Shown: one piece after another, positions 18,022-27,146 of the stretch
Layout of the letters: each line of letters opens with the position of its first letter
How positions within the stretch are numbered: the stretch's first letter is position 1
The notes under the pieces: model-generated
The model's database searches: none
What the model saw: only the letters and a program-made list of their open reading frames with translations
Told to the model about the DNA's origin: nothing
Translations under genes and position numbers: made by a program
Source: a virus
Virus record (IMG/VR): IMGVR_UViG_3300027710_000011
Span: 1 to 64,000 of that record
Reading direction: 5' to 3' (one strand)
Length of the DNA stretch: 64,000 nt

Positions 18022-19275
18022 TTACGCTCCAGTTTTAACCAGTTGATCCGTGCCGATCTTCAAGAAATGGGCAAGGGAGAGCGTCGTCCGATTCCACGGT
18101 GTTCGAGATTCATCGATACAAACGATGTTTTCCTCGAGCGTCGTGTTGAAGTCGTAGTTATTACGACGAGCATCTTTGTTGGTGATAGCCCACTGCTTGT
18201 CCTCGTAGACAGACCAGTAGTCGCTGAACTTACCTGCTTGTACGATCAAAGGCCAACGTGGCTTCACGTAACTTGTGTAAGTATTGTGAATTCGTGTTTG
18301 AGCAAGTGCTTGACGTTCAACGAAGATATGTGCGTTGTCAACAAAGACAAGGAACGACTGCGAAAGGGTAGCGTATTTAACCAACACTGCATCACTTTCC
18401 AATTCTGCAGCGTCTGTACGCATAGCATTCGCTGGCTGATGATCCAGACCAAGAGGCTTCAGATCGATCATTCCAACCGAATCAAAGTAACGCTCTCGCA
18501 ATGGGAAGTTTTGGAAATCGATGCAGTAGGTCTGATCACCCACTTGAGAGAAGGTGTTTTGATCCAACACATGCAAATAACCGCCCAATACCAGCATTGG
18601 AGTTTTACCTGGCCGAGGAATCAACCCGTCGACAAACATGCGGCTCTTATAAGGCACGCTTGGATCTTGCTTGTAAATCATGCTCGGAGTAATGTTGACG
18701 AACTCCAGCTCGCCCACATTCAAAAAGCTAGTGATGCCTAGCGTATTCATGCCAGACTGTCGGCATGACTTCATCCCATCGATCACGTAGATCCGCTCAC
18801 CGTCACAATCAGTGCGATGAATGAAACCATTCACCGTAACCAGGCAGTTCTTGAAGAACAAATCCATGTCGGTTTGAGCGCGAGTGATAGATAGCCAATC
18901 ACGATCGCCTGGTGCAATATTGGAACCAATGTGTCCCAACGGAGAAATTGGCTGGATCTTGTAGTTGGCTTTGAATCCGTCCGAGTAACCGGCGTGCTTA
19001 GTCGTAACGGAATAGGTATAGTTCGCCACAGGCAAACTTTGTGTCCCAATGTCCGTTAAGAAATCGTTGAAGGTGCGAGTAGGGCTTGGCTTGAGCGACT
19101 CAATGTCGCTCAGATCCAGGGTTCTTTGTCCGGCGTAGAACGGATTAGTCAACACCGCGTAGACTTTTTCGTACTGACTGAACAAGTCACCCATGAGTTT
19201 GGAGCCAATGTCCAGACTCACCCAGCGCGAGCCAGCTTTGTTTGACCTGGCAATTGCGGAGACGAGTTGATACAT
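18022..19275 (-). CDS. Probable baseplate/tail structural protein (417 aa)
   Basis: Not recognised as a named family. It is a mixed alpha/beta protein rich in aromatic residues, with long beta-rich stretches (TPMLVLGGYLHVLDQ) and no membrane or catalytic signature. It heads a two-gene unit with the 186-residue gene. Its position among fiber and spike genes suggests a baseplate or fiber-attachment role. Upstream (19276-19446) is a divergent intergenic region shared with the 918-residue fiber. Confidence 0.55.
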   Translation of the reverse strand: MYQLVSAIARSNKAGSRWVSLDIGSKLMGDLFSQYEKVYAVLTNPFYAGQRTLDLSDIESLKPSPTRTFNDFLTDIGTQSLPVANYTYSVTTKHAGYSDGFKANYKIQPISPLGHIGSNIAPGDRDWLSITRAQTDMDLFFKNCLVTVNGFIHRTDCDGERIYVIDGMKSCRQSGMNTLGITSFLNVGELEFVNITPSMIYKQDPSVPYKSRMFVDGLIPRPGKTPMLVLGGYLHVLDQNTFSQVGDQTYCIDFQNFPLRERYFDSVGMIDLKPLGLDHQPANAMRTDAAELESDAVLVKYATLSQSFLVFVDNAHIFVERQALAQTRIHNTYTSYVKPRWPLIVQAGKFSDYWSVYEDKQWAITNKDARRNNYDFNTTLEENIVCIDESRTPWNRTTLSLAHFLKIGTDQLVKTGA

Positions 19276-19446
19276 TTTTTCATTTCCTCAAGGAAGTTTT
19301 GACACGATCGCTATATATGGTCGACGATGCTCTTCAAATAATGTGATCGGTCATCTTTAGGATCACCGCAACATAACCCACGACTGGGCACTTTTTTGCT
19401 TAGTTTTACGGTATTCAGACGCAAGTCTAATCTCTAGAGGTGCCAG

Positions 19447-22203
19447 ATGCCTAACCCAAATATCACTTACGAATTTGACCCGACGGGCCAGAACCCGCTG
19501 AACAAGGTAATCAACGAACAACAACCGATTACCTCGGTCAACTTCCAAGATTACCATTACATTGTTCCGAAGTGGGCGCCGTTCTTTGCCGCTGGTCTGA
19601 CGCTTGCTTTCAACAATCCAGATGGTTCTTCTCGGACTCTGGTGGAGGGCGTCGATTACTACCTCGGCTATCAGTTCATTCAAGCCTCCAAAGCCTGCGC
19701 CAAGCCCTTGTATGGTTCCATCCAGTTCCTGGATACAGACTTGGCCGGTGTTATTCGCATCAGTTATCAGACTGTTGGTGGTAATTGGACGCTGAGCACA
19801 TCTCAGATTGCTGAGTTGCTCGCTAACAAGATGTACAACCCTCGCAACACAAGTTGGGAGATGGTTGTCGCTCGACCCATTGACTTCCCTGTCATTGACC
19901 ACGAGTGGAATCTGGTCGACATGGTGGGTGCCAAGGAGATGGTTGCATCCATCGACAACGTTCGCGCTGCTATTTCTGCCAGCACTGGCGGTGGTTTGCA
20001 AGAGCACGTTTCGAACAAGTCCAATCCTCACGAAACGACTGCTGCTCAAATAGGTCTCGGGAATGTCCAGAACTTCCCGATTGCGACCACACCTCAAGCG
20101 CAAGCTGGTGTGAACACTACGACCTACATGACGCCAGCAACAACGGCGGCCGCCATTCTGGCTTTGGGTTCTTCTAATCTTCAAGCTCACTTGAATGATC
20201 AGAACAACCCGCACGGTACGACCAAAGCTCAAGTGGGTCTGGGTAACGTTCCCAACTACGCCATGGCAACCGGTACAGAAGCACTGGCCGGTATTTCCAC
20301 CACCACGTTCATGTCGCCGGCTTTGACGGCTCAAGTGGTGGCTGTTGTGACTGCTGCGCTGAATGCGCACACAGCCAACACGATGAACCCGCATGCGACC
20401 ACCAAGGATCAAATGCAGTTGTTCAACGTGGCGAACTTCCCGCCAGCTACGTCGCAACAGGCACAAGACGGTACGGACAATGCGTCGTACATGACGCCAC
20501 TGCGTGTCAAGCAAGCCATTTCGTTCCTGGCGAACGTTGACTTGCAGCAGCATTTGAGCGACTTCATGAACCCTCACGCTGTGAACAAATCACAGGTGGG
20601 CCTGGGTAGCGTGGATAACTTTGCAACAGCTACACAAGCTGAAGCAACGAACAATACCGTCGCTACCAAATTCATGACGCCGCAACGTGTGTCGCAAGCC
20701 ATTTCGTTCTATGTCGGTAACGACTTCTTGAATCACTTGAATGCAGCAAACCCTCACGGAGTGACTGCTGCTCAAGTTGGCTTGGAAAACGTACCTAACT
20801 TCATGATGGCGACCAATGCTGAAGCTACGGCTGGTACAGCTATTGATCGTTTCATGTCGCCTGCCCGCACGACTGATGCCATTACTTTCCAGGTTGGAAC
20901 GGCTTTTGCTGATCACGTTGCGTTGTCGAATCCTCACAACACGACAAAGACTGATGTCGGCTTGGGTCAAGTGCAGAACTATGCGATTGCTTCTGATCCA
21001 GAAGCAGCAGCTGGTTTGTCGAGCACGGTGTATTTGACACCTCGCGGTGGTTCCTTGCTTTTGAATGCCAACCTCGGCGGGCACTTGTCGGATACGAATA
21101 ATCCGCATGCAACAACGAAAGAGCAAGTGGGTCTGGGTAACGTCCAGAACTTTGACATTGCTTCTGCCGCCGAAGCCAATGCAGGTACGAGTAATGTCAA
21201 GTACGTCACACCTCAAACAGCAACGTTGATCGCTCAGAACAACGTTAATGCTCACGGTACGCGTCAGGATAACCCTCACGCAGTGACGGCGATTCAGGTT
21301 GGTTTGGGCAACGTCCAGAACTTCCCGATCGCATCATTGTTGCAAGCTCAAACTGGTACAGATAGCGCAACCTACATGACGCCGGCGCGTGTCAAGGACG
21401 CAATCCTGTCCCAAGTGCCAGCATTGGTCAACGTGCACGCAAACCGCACGGACAATCCTCACAGTGTTACGGCAGCTCAGGTTGGTTCGTACACCACTGC
21501 GCAAACCGATCAACTGCTGCTCGCGAAGCTGGGTGTCAACGATACGGCTACCAACTCCGGCAAGCTTGGTGGTTATTCCGTTACGGATTTGCAGAACTTG
21601 CTGACACAGAGCTCTGTGAATGGCGGCTTCTTGGATTCGAAACCTGCGGACGCGGCGAACACCACTGGTTATACCTGGGCACGTTTGGGTACCGTGGGAC
21701 CAATCACCAATTCTGCGAACGGCATTCCTAATGCCACACCGGATTTGATTTGGTTGATCTCTGGCGGTGAATCTCCGACAGCGTTGAAGTCACCAAGCTA
21801 TCGTTTGTCTTTGTCCATCCGCGACATTCCTGCAAACGGCTATGTGAACTACTCGCTGACACCTGAGTCACCGGAACCTGATACTGGCGCGCCTGAGTTT
21901 GGTTTTACGTATGACTCTGCTACCAACATTGCGACCGTTTACGCTCGCATGGGTACCAGCAACAATCCGTTGTCCATCGTGCAGCTGAATAAAGGCGGTG
22001 GCGGTGTTTCGATTGTCCACTTGGGTTATCAGAATCCACCAACGCCAACGATGATGACGAAGTCTTCGTCGAATCAGGCACTGCAGGCACAAGTCAATAC
22101 CTTGCAAACACAACTCGCTCTGTTGCAGGGTCAACTCAATACCCTCACGACAGACGTGGCAACAGGTCTGCAAGCCTTGACGGCCGCTATCAACAATCTG
22201 TAA
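19447..22203 (+). CDS. Tail fiber with NPH/QVGLGNV repeats (918 aa)
   Basis: The N-terminal 150 residues form an attachment domain whose plan (QPITSVNFQDYHYIVPKWAP, DYYLGYQF, ISYQTVGG) also starts the 899-residue fiber at 22257. Then come nine units of about 55-60 residues with NPHxTTxxQVGLGNVxNF followed by an MTP motif. These match the tail fiber repeat family (PF03406 type). The C-terminal part is a beta-rich head, then a coiled coil (LQTQLALLQGQLNTLTTDV). No S74 domain is present. His residues in the repeats may coordinate metal in the trimer. Confidence 0.85.
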   Translation: MPNPNITYEFDPTGQNPLNKVINEQQPITSVNFQDYHYIVPKWAPFFAAGLTLAFNNPDGSSRTLVEGVDYYLGYQFIQASKACAKPLYGSIQFLDTDLAGVIRISYQTVGGNWTLSTSQIAELLANKMYNPRNTSWEMVVARPIDFPVIDHEWNLVDMVGAKEMVASIDNVRAAISASTGGGLQEHVSNKSNPHETTAAQIGLGNVQNFPIATTPQAQAGVNTTTYMTPATTAAAILALGSSNLQAHLNDQNNPHGTTKAQVGLGNVPNYAMATGTEALAGISTTTFMSPALTAQVVAVVTAALNAHTANTMNPHATTKDQMQLFNVANFPPATSQQAQDGTDNASYMTPLRVKQAISFLANVDLQQHLSDFMNPHAVNKSQVGLGSVDNFATATQAEATNNTVATKFMTPQRVSQAISFYVGNDFLNHLNAANPHGVTAAQVGLENVPNFMMATNAEATAGTAIDRFMSPARTTDAITFQVGTAFADHVALSNPHNTTKTDVGLGQVQNYAIASDPEAAAGLSSTVYLTPRGGSLLLNANLGGHLSDTNNPHATTKEQVGLGNVQNFDIASAAEANAGTSNVKYVTPQTATLIAQNNVNAHGTRQDNPHAVTAIQVGLGNVQNFPIASLLQAQTGTDSATYMTPARVKDAILSQVPALVNVHANRTDNPHSVTAAQVGSYTTAQTDQLLLAKLGVNDTATNSGKLGGYSVTDLQNLLTQSSVNGGFLDSKPADAANTTGYTWARLGTVGPITNSANGIPNATPDLIWLISGGESPTALKSPSYRLSLSIRDIPANGYVNYSLTPESPEPDTGAPEFGFTYDSATNIATVYARMGTSNNPLSIVQLNKGGGGVSIVHLGYQNPPTPTMMTKSSSNQALQAQVNTLQTQLALLQGQLNTLTTDVATGLQALTAAINNL
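20014..21490 (+). repeat. Nine NPH/QVGLGNV coding repeats
   Basis: Each unit spans about 165-175 bp. Motif variants are NPHETT, NPHGTT, NPHATT, NPHAVN, NPHGVT, NPHNTT, NPHATT, NPHAVT and NPHSVT. Confidence 0.85.
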
Positions 22204-22207
22204 GGTT

Positions 22208-22236
22208 AGGGGGAGGTAGCTCCTCCCCCTTCCTTA
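22208..22236 (+). terminator. Hairpin between the two repeat fibers
   Basis: AGGGGGAGG (22208-22216) pairs with CCTCCCCCT (22222-22230), followed by TCCTTATCC. It has a weaker T tract than the other hairpins and may be partial. Confidence 0.6.
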
Positions 22237-22256
22237 TCCAACAATGGATATTTGTC

Positions 22257-24956
22257 ATGCCAGTACCAGTTCCAATTCGATATCCGCTGGATAAGACCGG
22301 TGTGAGTCCCGACAACAAGATTGTCGGTGAACCTCACGATCTTGTCAATCGCCAGGTGCGAGCCATCGCGCCGAACTATGGTCCTTTCTTTACAGAGTCT
22401 TTGGTTGTTCGTGATCTGACAACCGGGTTGACTCTGCGTACGCCGCAGCAATATGTTGCGACTGAATTGGACACCGTTCCTACCGGTATGTTCGGTAAGG
22501 AAATTTGCGGCATCATCTTGATCAAGGACACTGCTGTTTCCAGCAGGATTGAAATTGAATACCAAACAGTTGGTGGTCAATACAGTCTGAATTCCCAAGC
22601 CATTGTTGACATGCTCAACAGTGCAGCTTTCGATAACCGTCCTGTCAACTGGGGTGACATCATCAGCAAGCCTGATGTCTTCACCGCAGCAGCTCACTTC
22701 CACGATGCTGGTGACATCTACGGTTTCGAGTATGTGGTCACAGCGATCGAGCGTTTGCGTAGCGCTATTCTGATCGGTGACTCTGCTTCCCACGATGAGA
22801 TCTATCGTTACATCGATAGCACTTTCACTCTGGTGAATCAACGCATCACGCAGGTTGAAGCCAACATCAATGCTCACAAGGCTGATCTGGCAAACCCGCA
22901 TCAAACAACGAAGGCTCAAGTTGGCTTGGGTAACGTTGACAACTTCTTGACGGCCACACAAGCCCAAGCAGAAGCTGGCACATTGAACAACTTGTTCATG
23001 ACGCCGCTGCGGACAGCGCAAGCAATTGCTCTGCAAGCAGTTGTGCCGTTGAACACGCACATTTCCAACGTCAACAATCCTCACCAGACTACCAAAGCTC
23101 AAGTTGGCTTGGGTAGTGTCAACAACTTCGATATTGCAACCACTGCTGAAGCACAAGCCGGTACAAGCACTGTCAAGTACATGACGCCGTTCTTGACAGC
23201 GCAAGCTATCACGACACAGGCCGGTGCGTTGCTGAACACACACGTCAACGATCGCAATAATCCGCACCAAACAACCAAGGCCCACGTTGGTCTAGGTAAT
23301 GTGCAGAACTTCGGCATTGCAACAACGCCTGAAGCTCAAGCAGGTGTGTCGAATAGCGTCTACATGACACCTGTTCGTACTGCTGAAGAAATTGCTGCCT
23401 TGGTTGGTAATGCTTTCAGTGCGCACGTTAACAACTTGTCGAATCCTCACCAGACCACAAAGGCTCAGGTTGGACTTGGCAACGTTGATAACTTCCCGAC
23501 TGCGTCGCAGGCCCAAGCGCAAGCTGGTTCCGACAACGGTACCTTCATGACACCGCTTCGCGTTGCGCAAGCAATCGGAGTGCAAGCCGGTGCTTTGGTG
23601 AACGCTCACGCTGGACGTACTGACAATCCTCATGCTACTAACAAGTGGCAAGTTGGTTTGGGCAACGTTGAGAATTACACAATTGCTTCACAAGGTGACG
23701 CGGTTGGTGGTTCTAGCAATACGGTCTACATGACGCCTTTGCGTGTTCGTGAAGCCATCAATACGTTCGCTGCACCTGCGTGGTATCAAGGCTGGGTTGG
23801 CGCGCCTGGCTGGGACGCTAACGCATTGCCAGGAAGCCGTTCTGGTTTCACGTACGCCTATAACGCTCCGTATAGCGGACCGTTGGTTTGCTTCGACGGC
23901 GGCGGCTACAACCTGCAGTTGAATTCGGCGTACAGCGGTCAAGGCTTGGCGTACCGCACCCGCAACGGTGACAGTGGCGGTTCATTCAACGGCTGGAAAA
24001 CTGTTGCTCATAGCGACGGTACGAACGTTGGCGGGACATGGCCTATCAATGTCACAGGCAGTGCTTCTAGTGCAAACACAGCTAACACTGCAAACACGTC
24101 CAATTACACCAACGTTCTGAATAACCTTGGCGTTATCAGTAACGGCGCAGGAATGACGCCCGTTGGTGCTACTATGTATAGCGTGTATAGCAGTGGTCAA
24201 CCCACCGCGTACGGTACCATCTTGTCGATGACGGGTGGTGGTTGCGGTCAACTGTTGTTGGGTTGGTCTGGCTCTACTGGCGCTCATGCTGAGAACTATA
24301 TCCGCTCGATGCGCGATACAGGTGGCACATGGTCTCCATGGGCTCGCATCATGACCGACGTTAACGTTGGCGGTGTTTGCTTGTCCTTGGCCAACGGCGG
24401 TACTGTCAGCGGTGCCACAAACTTCAACTCCTCTGTTACCTTCAATTCGACAGTTCAGTTCAACGGTGAACACCGTGGTAATTGGTGGCGCAGTACGGGC
24501 AACACCGGCTGGTACAACGAGACTTACTCTGGCGGCATTTACATGCAGCAAGCTGGTTTCGTTGACGGCTACAATGGCGTTGCTCTGCGTGCTTCTGATC
24601 TGTACACGACTTCAGACCGTCGTATCAAGTCTGAGATCGAACCGATCAAGAATGCGCGTAAGCGTTTGTTCAGCACTGTGACTGGCTGCACGTTCGTCAA
24701 GAACGGAAAGCCTGGCATGGGTTTCATCGCTCAAGACTGTCAAGTCGAGTTCGGCGTGGCTGTGATTGAAACTGCTGATGAGTTGCCGGATGGTTCCAAG
24801 ATCCTGACCGTGAGCTACGGTTCGATGGAAGCTCCAATGCTCGAAGCAATGAAGGAACAAGATGTCGACATCGAATATCTGAAGTCCACCGTTGCTGAAC
24901 AGCAGAAGGAAATCGACGAACTCAAGAGGCTGGTTCAAGCTCTGATCGCTAAGTAA
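22257..24956 (+). CDS. Tail fiber with NPH repeats and S74 chaperone (899 aa)
   Basis: The N-terminal attachment domain is homologous in plan to that of the 918-residue fiber. Five NPHQTTKAQVGLGNV-type repeats follow (about 200-470). Next comes a head with WYQGWVGAPGW and Gly/Asn-rich strands resembling collar/fiber tips. The C-terminus is an S74 chaperone with TTSDRRIKSEI (Ser about 786), GMGFIAQDC and a terminal coiled coil (VDIEYLKSTVAEQQKEIDEL). Self-cleavage is expected. It probably arose from a common ancestor with the 918-residue fiber and then gained a different tip. A terminator hairpin follows. Confidence 0.88.
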   Translation: MPVPVPIRYPLDKTGVSPDNKIVGEPHDLVNRQVRAIAPNYGPFFTESLVVRDLTTGLTLRTPQQYVATELDTVPTGMFGKEICGIILIKDTAVSSRIEIEYQTVGGQYSLNSQAIVDMLNSAAFDNRPVNWGDIISKPDVFTAAAHFHDAGDIYGFEYVVTAIERLRSAILIGDSASHDEIYRYIDSTFTLVNQRITQVEANINAHKADLANPHQTTKAQVGLGNVDNFLTATQAQAEAGTLNNLFMTPLRTAQAIALQAVVPLNTHISNVNNPHQTTKAQVGLGSVNNFDIATTAEAQAGTSTVKYMTPFLTAQAITTQAGALLNTHVNDRNNPHQTTKAHVGLGNVQNFGIATTPEAQAGVSNSVYMTPVRTAEEIAALVGNAFSAHVNNLSNPHQTTKAQVGLGNVDNFPTASQAQAQAGSDNGTFMTPLRVAQAIGVQAGALVNAHAGRTDNPHATNKWQVGLGNVENYTIASQGDAVGGSSNTVYMTPLRVREAINTFAAPAWYQGWVGAPGWDANALPGSRSGFTYAYNAPYSGPLVCFDGGGYNLQLNSAYSGQGLAYRTRNGDSGGSFNGWKTVAHSDGTNVGGTWPINVTGSASSANTANTANTSNYTNVLNNLGVISNGAGMTPVGATMYSVYSSGQPTAYGTILSMTGGGCGQLLLGWSGSTGAHAENYIRSMRDTGGTWSPWARIMTDVNVGGVCLSLANGGTVSGATNFNSSVTFNSTVQFNGEHRGNWWRSTGNTGWYNETYSGGIYMQQAGFVDGYNGVALRASDLYTTSDRRIKSEIEPIKNARKRLFSTVTGCTFVKNGKPGMGFIAQDCQVEFGVAVIETADELPDGSKILTVSYGSMEAPMLEAMKEQDVDIEYLKSTVAEQQKEIDELKRLVQALIAK
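22900..23665 (+). repeat. Five NPH/QVGLGNV coding repeats
   Basis: Motif variants are NPHQTT (four) and NPHATN (one). The DNA is similar to the repeats in the preceding fiber gene, so recombination between the two genes is possible. Confidence 0.85.
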
Positions 24957-24967
24957 CTTGGCGTAAT

Positions 24968-24998
24968 AAAGAGGAGGGGAAGACCCTCCTCTTTATGT
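24968..24998 (+). terminator. Terminator hairpin, TTATG family
   Basis: AAAGAGGAGGG (24968-24978) pairs with CCCTCCTCTTT (24984-24994), flanked by TAATAAA and TTTATGTTC. Confidence 0.85.
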
Positions 24999-25070
24999 TC
25001 TTTCAAACACCACCTGCGAGTATTATGAGAGCTGCTTCATTATGAAGCCAACTCCTTTAGGAGAACTAAA

Positions 25071-26957
25071 TTGACTGTCCCAAATAGCTTACCCGTCAAG
25101 TTCAGCGACGTCATCGCTGAGTTTGGCGGATCCAATCCTCCACGAAACCTGAGCGCTTACCGTGCCGGTGGCGGATATACACCTTCGGGTGCAAAAGGCG
25201 GCTCTGCTGCTATTCCGACACCTGGTGGTTTGATCTCCAGCAGTTACGCTGTGAACCTGGGTTCTTTTCCTGGCGCACAGAAGTCGCTGAGCATTACTCA
25301 GTTCTGGCCGTACAAGGATTACTTCCATCGCACGCTTTACAACCATTCGTCTAACCCGCCAGCTACTGATGCTCAGAACGATGACTGCACGCGTCATTGG
25401 AATGATTTTGGTTATGCTGGTCGCGTAGGCAACGGCTGGTTGTGGCAACGCAAGAACTTCAGCAATGAAAATAACTCTGGCTTGCCAGATAGTGCTACGT
25501 GTACTGTATTTTTCATGTTGACCGGTAGTTGGACAACCTACACCAGCACAATGAGTGGTGGCACCAGCTTGTCTGCTCGCGGCCGTGATGCAGTCGGTGA
25601 AGTAATGCACATGACGCCAATTGCGACAGGTCGCTATAACTTCCAAACGAACAACTCCGGTTCGGAAATAGCGATGGCTTACGCCACTTACAACTGCTCC
25701 ATCAAGAAAATCTCTGAAATCTTTACGGCGATGAATGATGGTGGTGGCAATGGCGTTTGGGATGAACTCATCATTCTCCCTGGCAATCGAACTGTCGGCG
25801 AGCAAGCTGTCACGCGGGATGAGAATGGTTCAGACAATCGTCTGGGCGCTCCCATCAATCCAAACGAAGTAGTCATTGGCTTGCGTTACGATGGTGCTGG
25901 TGATTATGAGCAACAGTACTACAACCACACGTTTCCTGATCCGATTCGCTTCTCTGGCTGGTGGGGTAACAATGGCGCTATCAGTATTGAAGCAAACACG
26001 ACTGAAAACTCTACGTGGTTGACCACACAAGTTCGTTGGGATCGCTCGCCTGCTTGCGTGTGGGCAAAAATTGTTCCATACGAAGGTGCCGTCTATTCGC
26101 CTGGTGTAAATCCGGTTTGGCCGTATTTGAATATCAGTGCAAATACCAATTCGTTTACCGTGAAACGTAACGGCGGCATCACGGCTACGATGTACGGTAC
26201 TGCCGTAGATATTCCAGCTTACCAAACGTGTCCTGAAAATTGGTACATCGGCAATCCAATGTCGAGCATGCCTGGCGATCGGTACTGGGTTCGTGTCACG
26301 CCTCAGCCCGGTTATGAAACTGCTTTCGCCGGTAACCTCAGCGGTCCTCGCGGCTATGTTCCGCTTAGTTCGGATCAAACTTGGGAGTTTACCGGCGGCG
26401 TGCCGTTGCAAGTAGACGTCAACATTGCAGATAATCCCGCTGGAACTAACGCTGCGTACCTCGGTGCTGTAGTGTTGAGAACTGGCAGTAGTGGTGGCGG
26501 TGGCGGCGGAGGCGGTGGTGGATCAGTTTCTGTATCCGCTTACATGCCCGGCCATTCATTCGATGTTCGTGCTCGCGACATGCGTCCCGGTCATTCGCTT
26601 GAACTGCTGAACCTTACGCGCGATGGCGTGATGGCTGGTGAAGTCATCAGCAACCGTGTCTCTGAACAAAACCTTCTCACGATGGTTTCTGCGTCTGGCA
26701 TCGAGTTGACTTGCTCTGATAACACACCGCTGACCTTGGAAGATGGCTCGTGCATCAATTCGACAGAAGTGTTGAATAAGCGCTTGCCTGTCCAAGATGA
26801 GAATGGCTTCCGTTGGGAAGAGATTGTTGAACTCCGTGATGCAGGCCGCGGTATGGTTGCAACGATCTTCTGTGATAATCAGTGTTACGCTGCTGGCGAT
26901 TCGCCAGGCCGTTACATCTGGACTCATAACGCTGGTCCAACCAATAGCAAGGAATAA
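25071..26957 (+). CDS. Tail protein with C-terminal Hint-like domain (628 aa)
   Basis: AGGAG precedes the annotated start by 7-8 bases; the start codon is TTG (TTGACTGTCCC). Residues 1 to about 470 are a beta-rich, Trp-rich tail protein. A run of ten Gly (about 475-484) links it to a domain of about 140 residues. That domain has the pattern of Hint-type (intein/Hedgehog-like) domains on phage tail proteins: LLTMVSASGIELTCSDNTPL, a KRLPVQDENGFRWEEIVEL core, QCYAAGD, and a final WTHN (His 619, Asn 620). The Cys expected at the start of such domains is replaced by Ser-Val-Ser after the Gly linker. Whether it still self-processes is unknown. Confidence 0.65.
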   Translation: MTVPNSLPVKFSDVIAEFGGSNPPRNLSAYRAGGGYTPSGAKGGSAAIPTPGGLISSSYAVNLGSFPGAQKSLSITQFWPYKDYFHRTLYNHSSNPPATDAQNDDCTRHWNDFGYAGRVGNGWLWQRKNFSNENNSGLPDSATCTVFFMLTGSWTTYTSTMSGGTSLSARGRDAVGEVMHMTPIATGRYNFQTNNSGSEIAMAYATYNCSIKKISEIFTAMNDGGGNGVWDELIILPGNRTVGEQAVTRDENGSDNRLGAPINPNEVVIGLRYDGAGDYEQQYYNHTFPDPIRFSGWWGNNGAISIEANTTENSTWLTTQVRWDRSPACVWAKIVPYEGAVYSPGVNPVWPYLNISANTNSFTVKRNGGITATMYGTAVDIPAYQTCPENWYIGNPMSSMPGDRYWVRVTPQPGYETAFAGNLSGPRGYVPLSSDQTWEFTGGVPLQVDVNIADNPAGTNAAYLGAVVLRTGSSGGGGGGGGGGSVSVSAYMPGHSFDVRARDMRPGHSLELLNLTRDGVMAGEVISNRVSEQNLLTMVSASGIELTCSDNTPLTLEDGSCINSTEVLNKRLPVQDENGFRWEEIVELRDAGRGMVATIFCDNQCYAAGDSPGRYIWTHNAGPTNSKE

Positions 26958-26968
26958 GCGAAGTTAAT

Positions 26969-27000
26969 AAAGAGGTAGGTAACCCCTACCTCTTTATGCT
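26969..27000 (+). terminator. Terminator hairpin, TTATG family
   Basis: AAAGAGGTAGG (26969-26979) pairs with CCTACCTCTTT (26985-26995), followed by ATGCTGTC. Confidence 0.85.
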
Positions 27001-27108
27001 GTCTATAATCGATTTGTTTATTAACGTACCCAATGACATGGAAGTAAAGTTTAAATGCCGTGTAGGCTGTTTAAATGCGTTTTAGAGGTAGTATGAACTA
27101 GATAACAT

Positions 27109-27138
27109 AAAACGAGGGAGTGATCCCTCGTTTTATTA
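27109..27138 (-). terminator. Terminator hairpin for minus-strand unit
   Basis: AAAACGAGGGA (27109-27119) pairs with TCCCTCGTTTT (27124-27134). On the minus strand it is followed by TTTTATGTTATC. The sequence between this and the preceding hairpin (about 27001-27108) holds nothing I recognise. Confidence 0.85.
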
Positions 27139-27146
27139 ACTGATTC

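Noticed and set aside
19295-19320. Possible sigma-70 promoter TTGACA...TATATAT before the 918-residue fiber
   Set aside because: The spacing between the two boxes is only about 7 bases, far too short. It cannot be supported without start-site data.
19999-23665. Repeats considered as a CRISPR array
   Set aside because: The repeats are in frame, encode NPH/QVGLGNV protein motifs, have no unique spacers of constant length and are not palindromic. They are fiber coding repeats.
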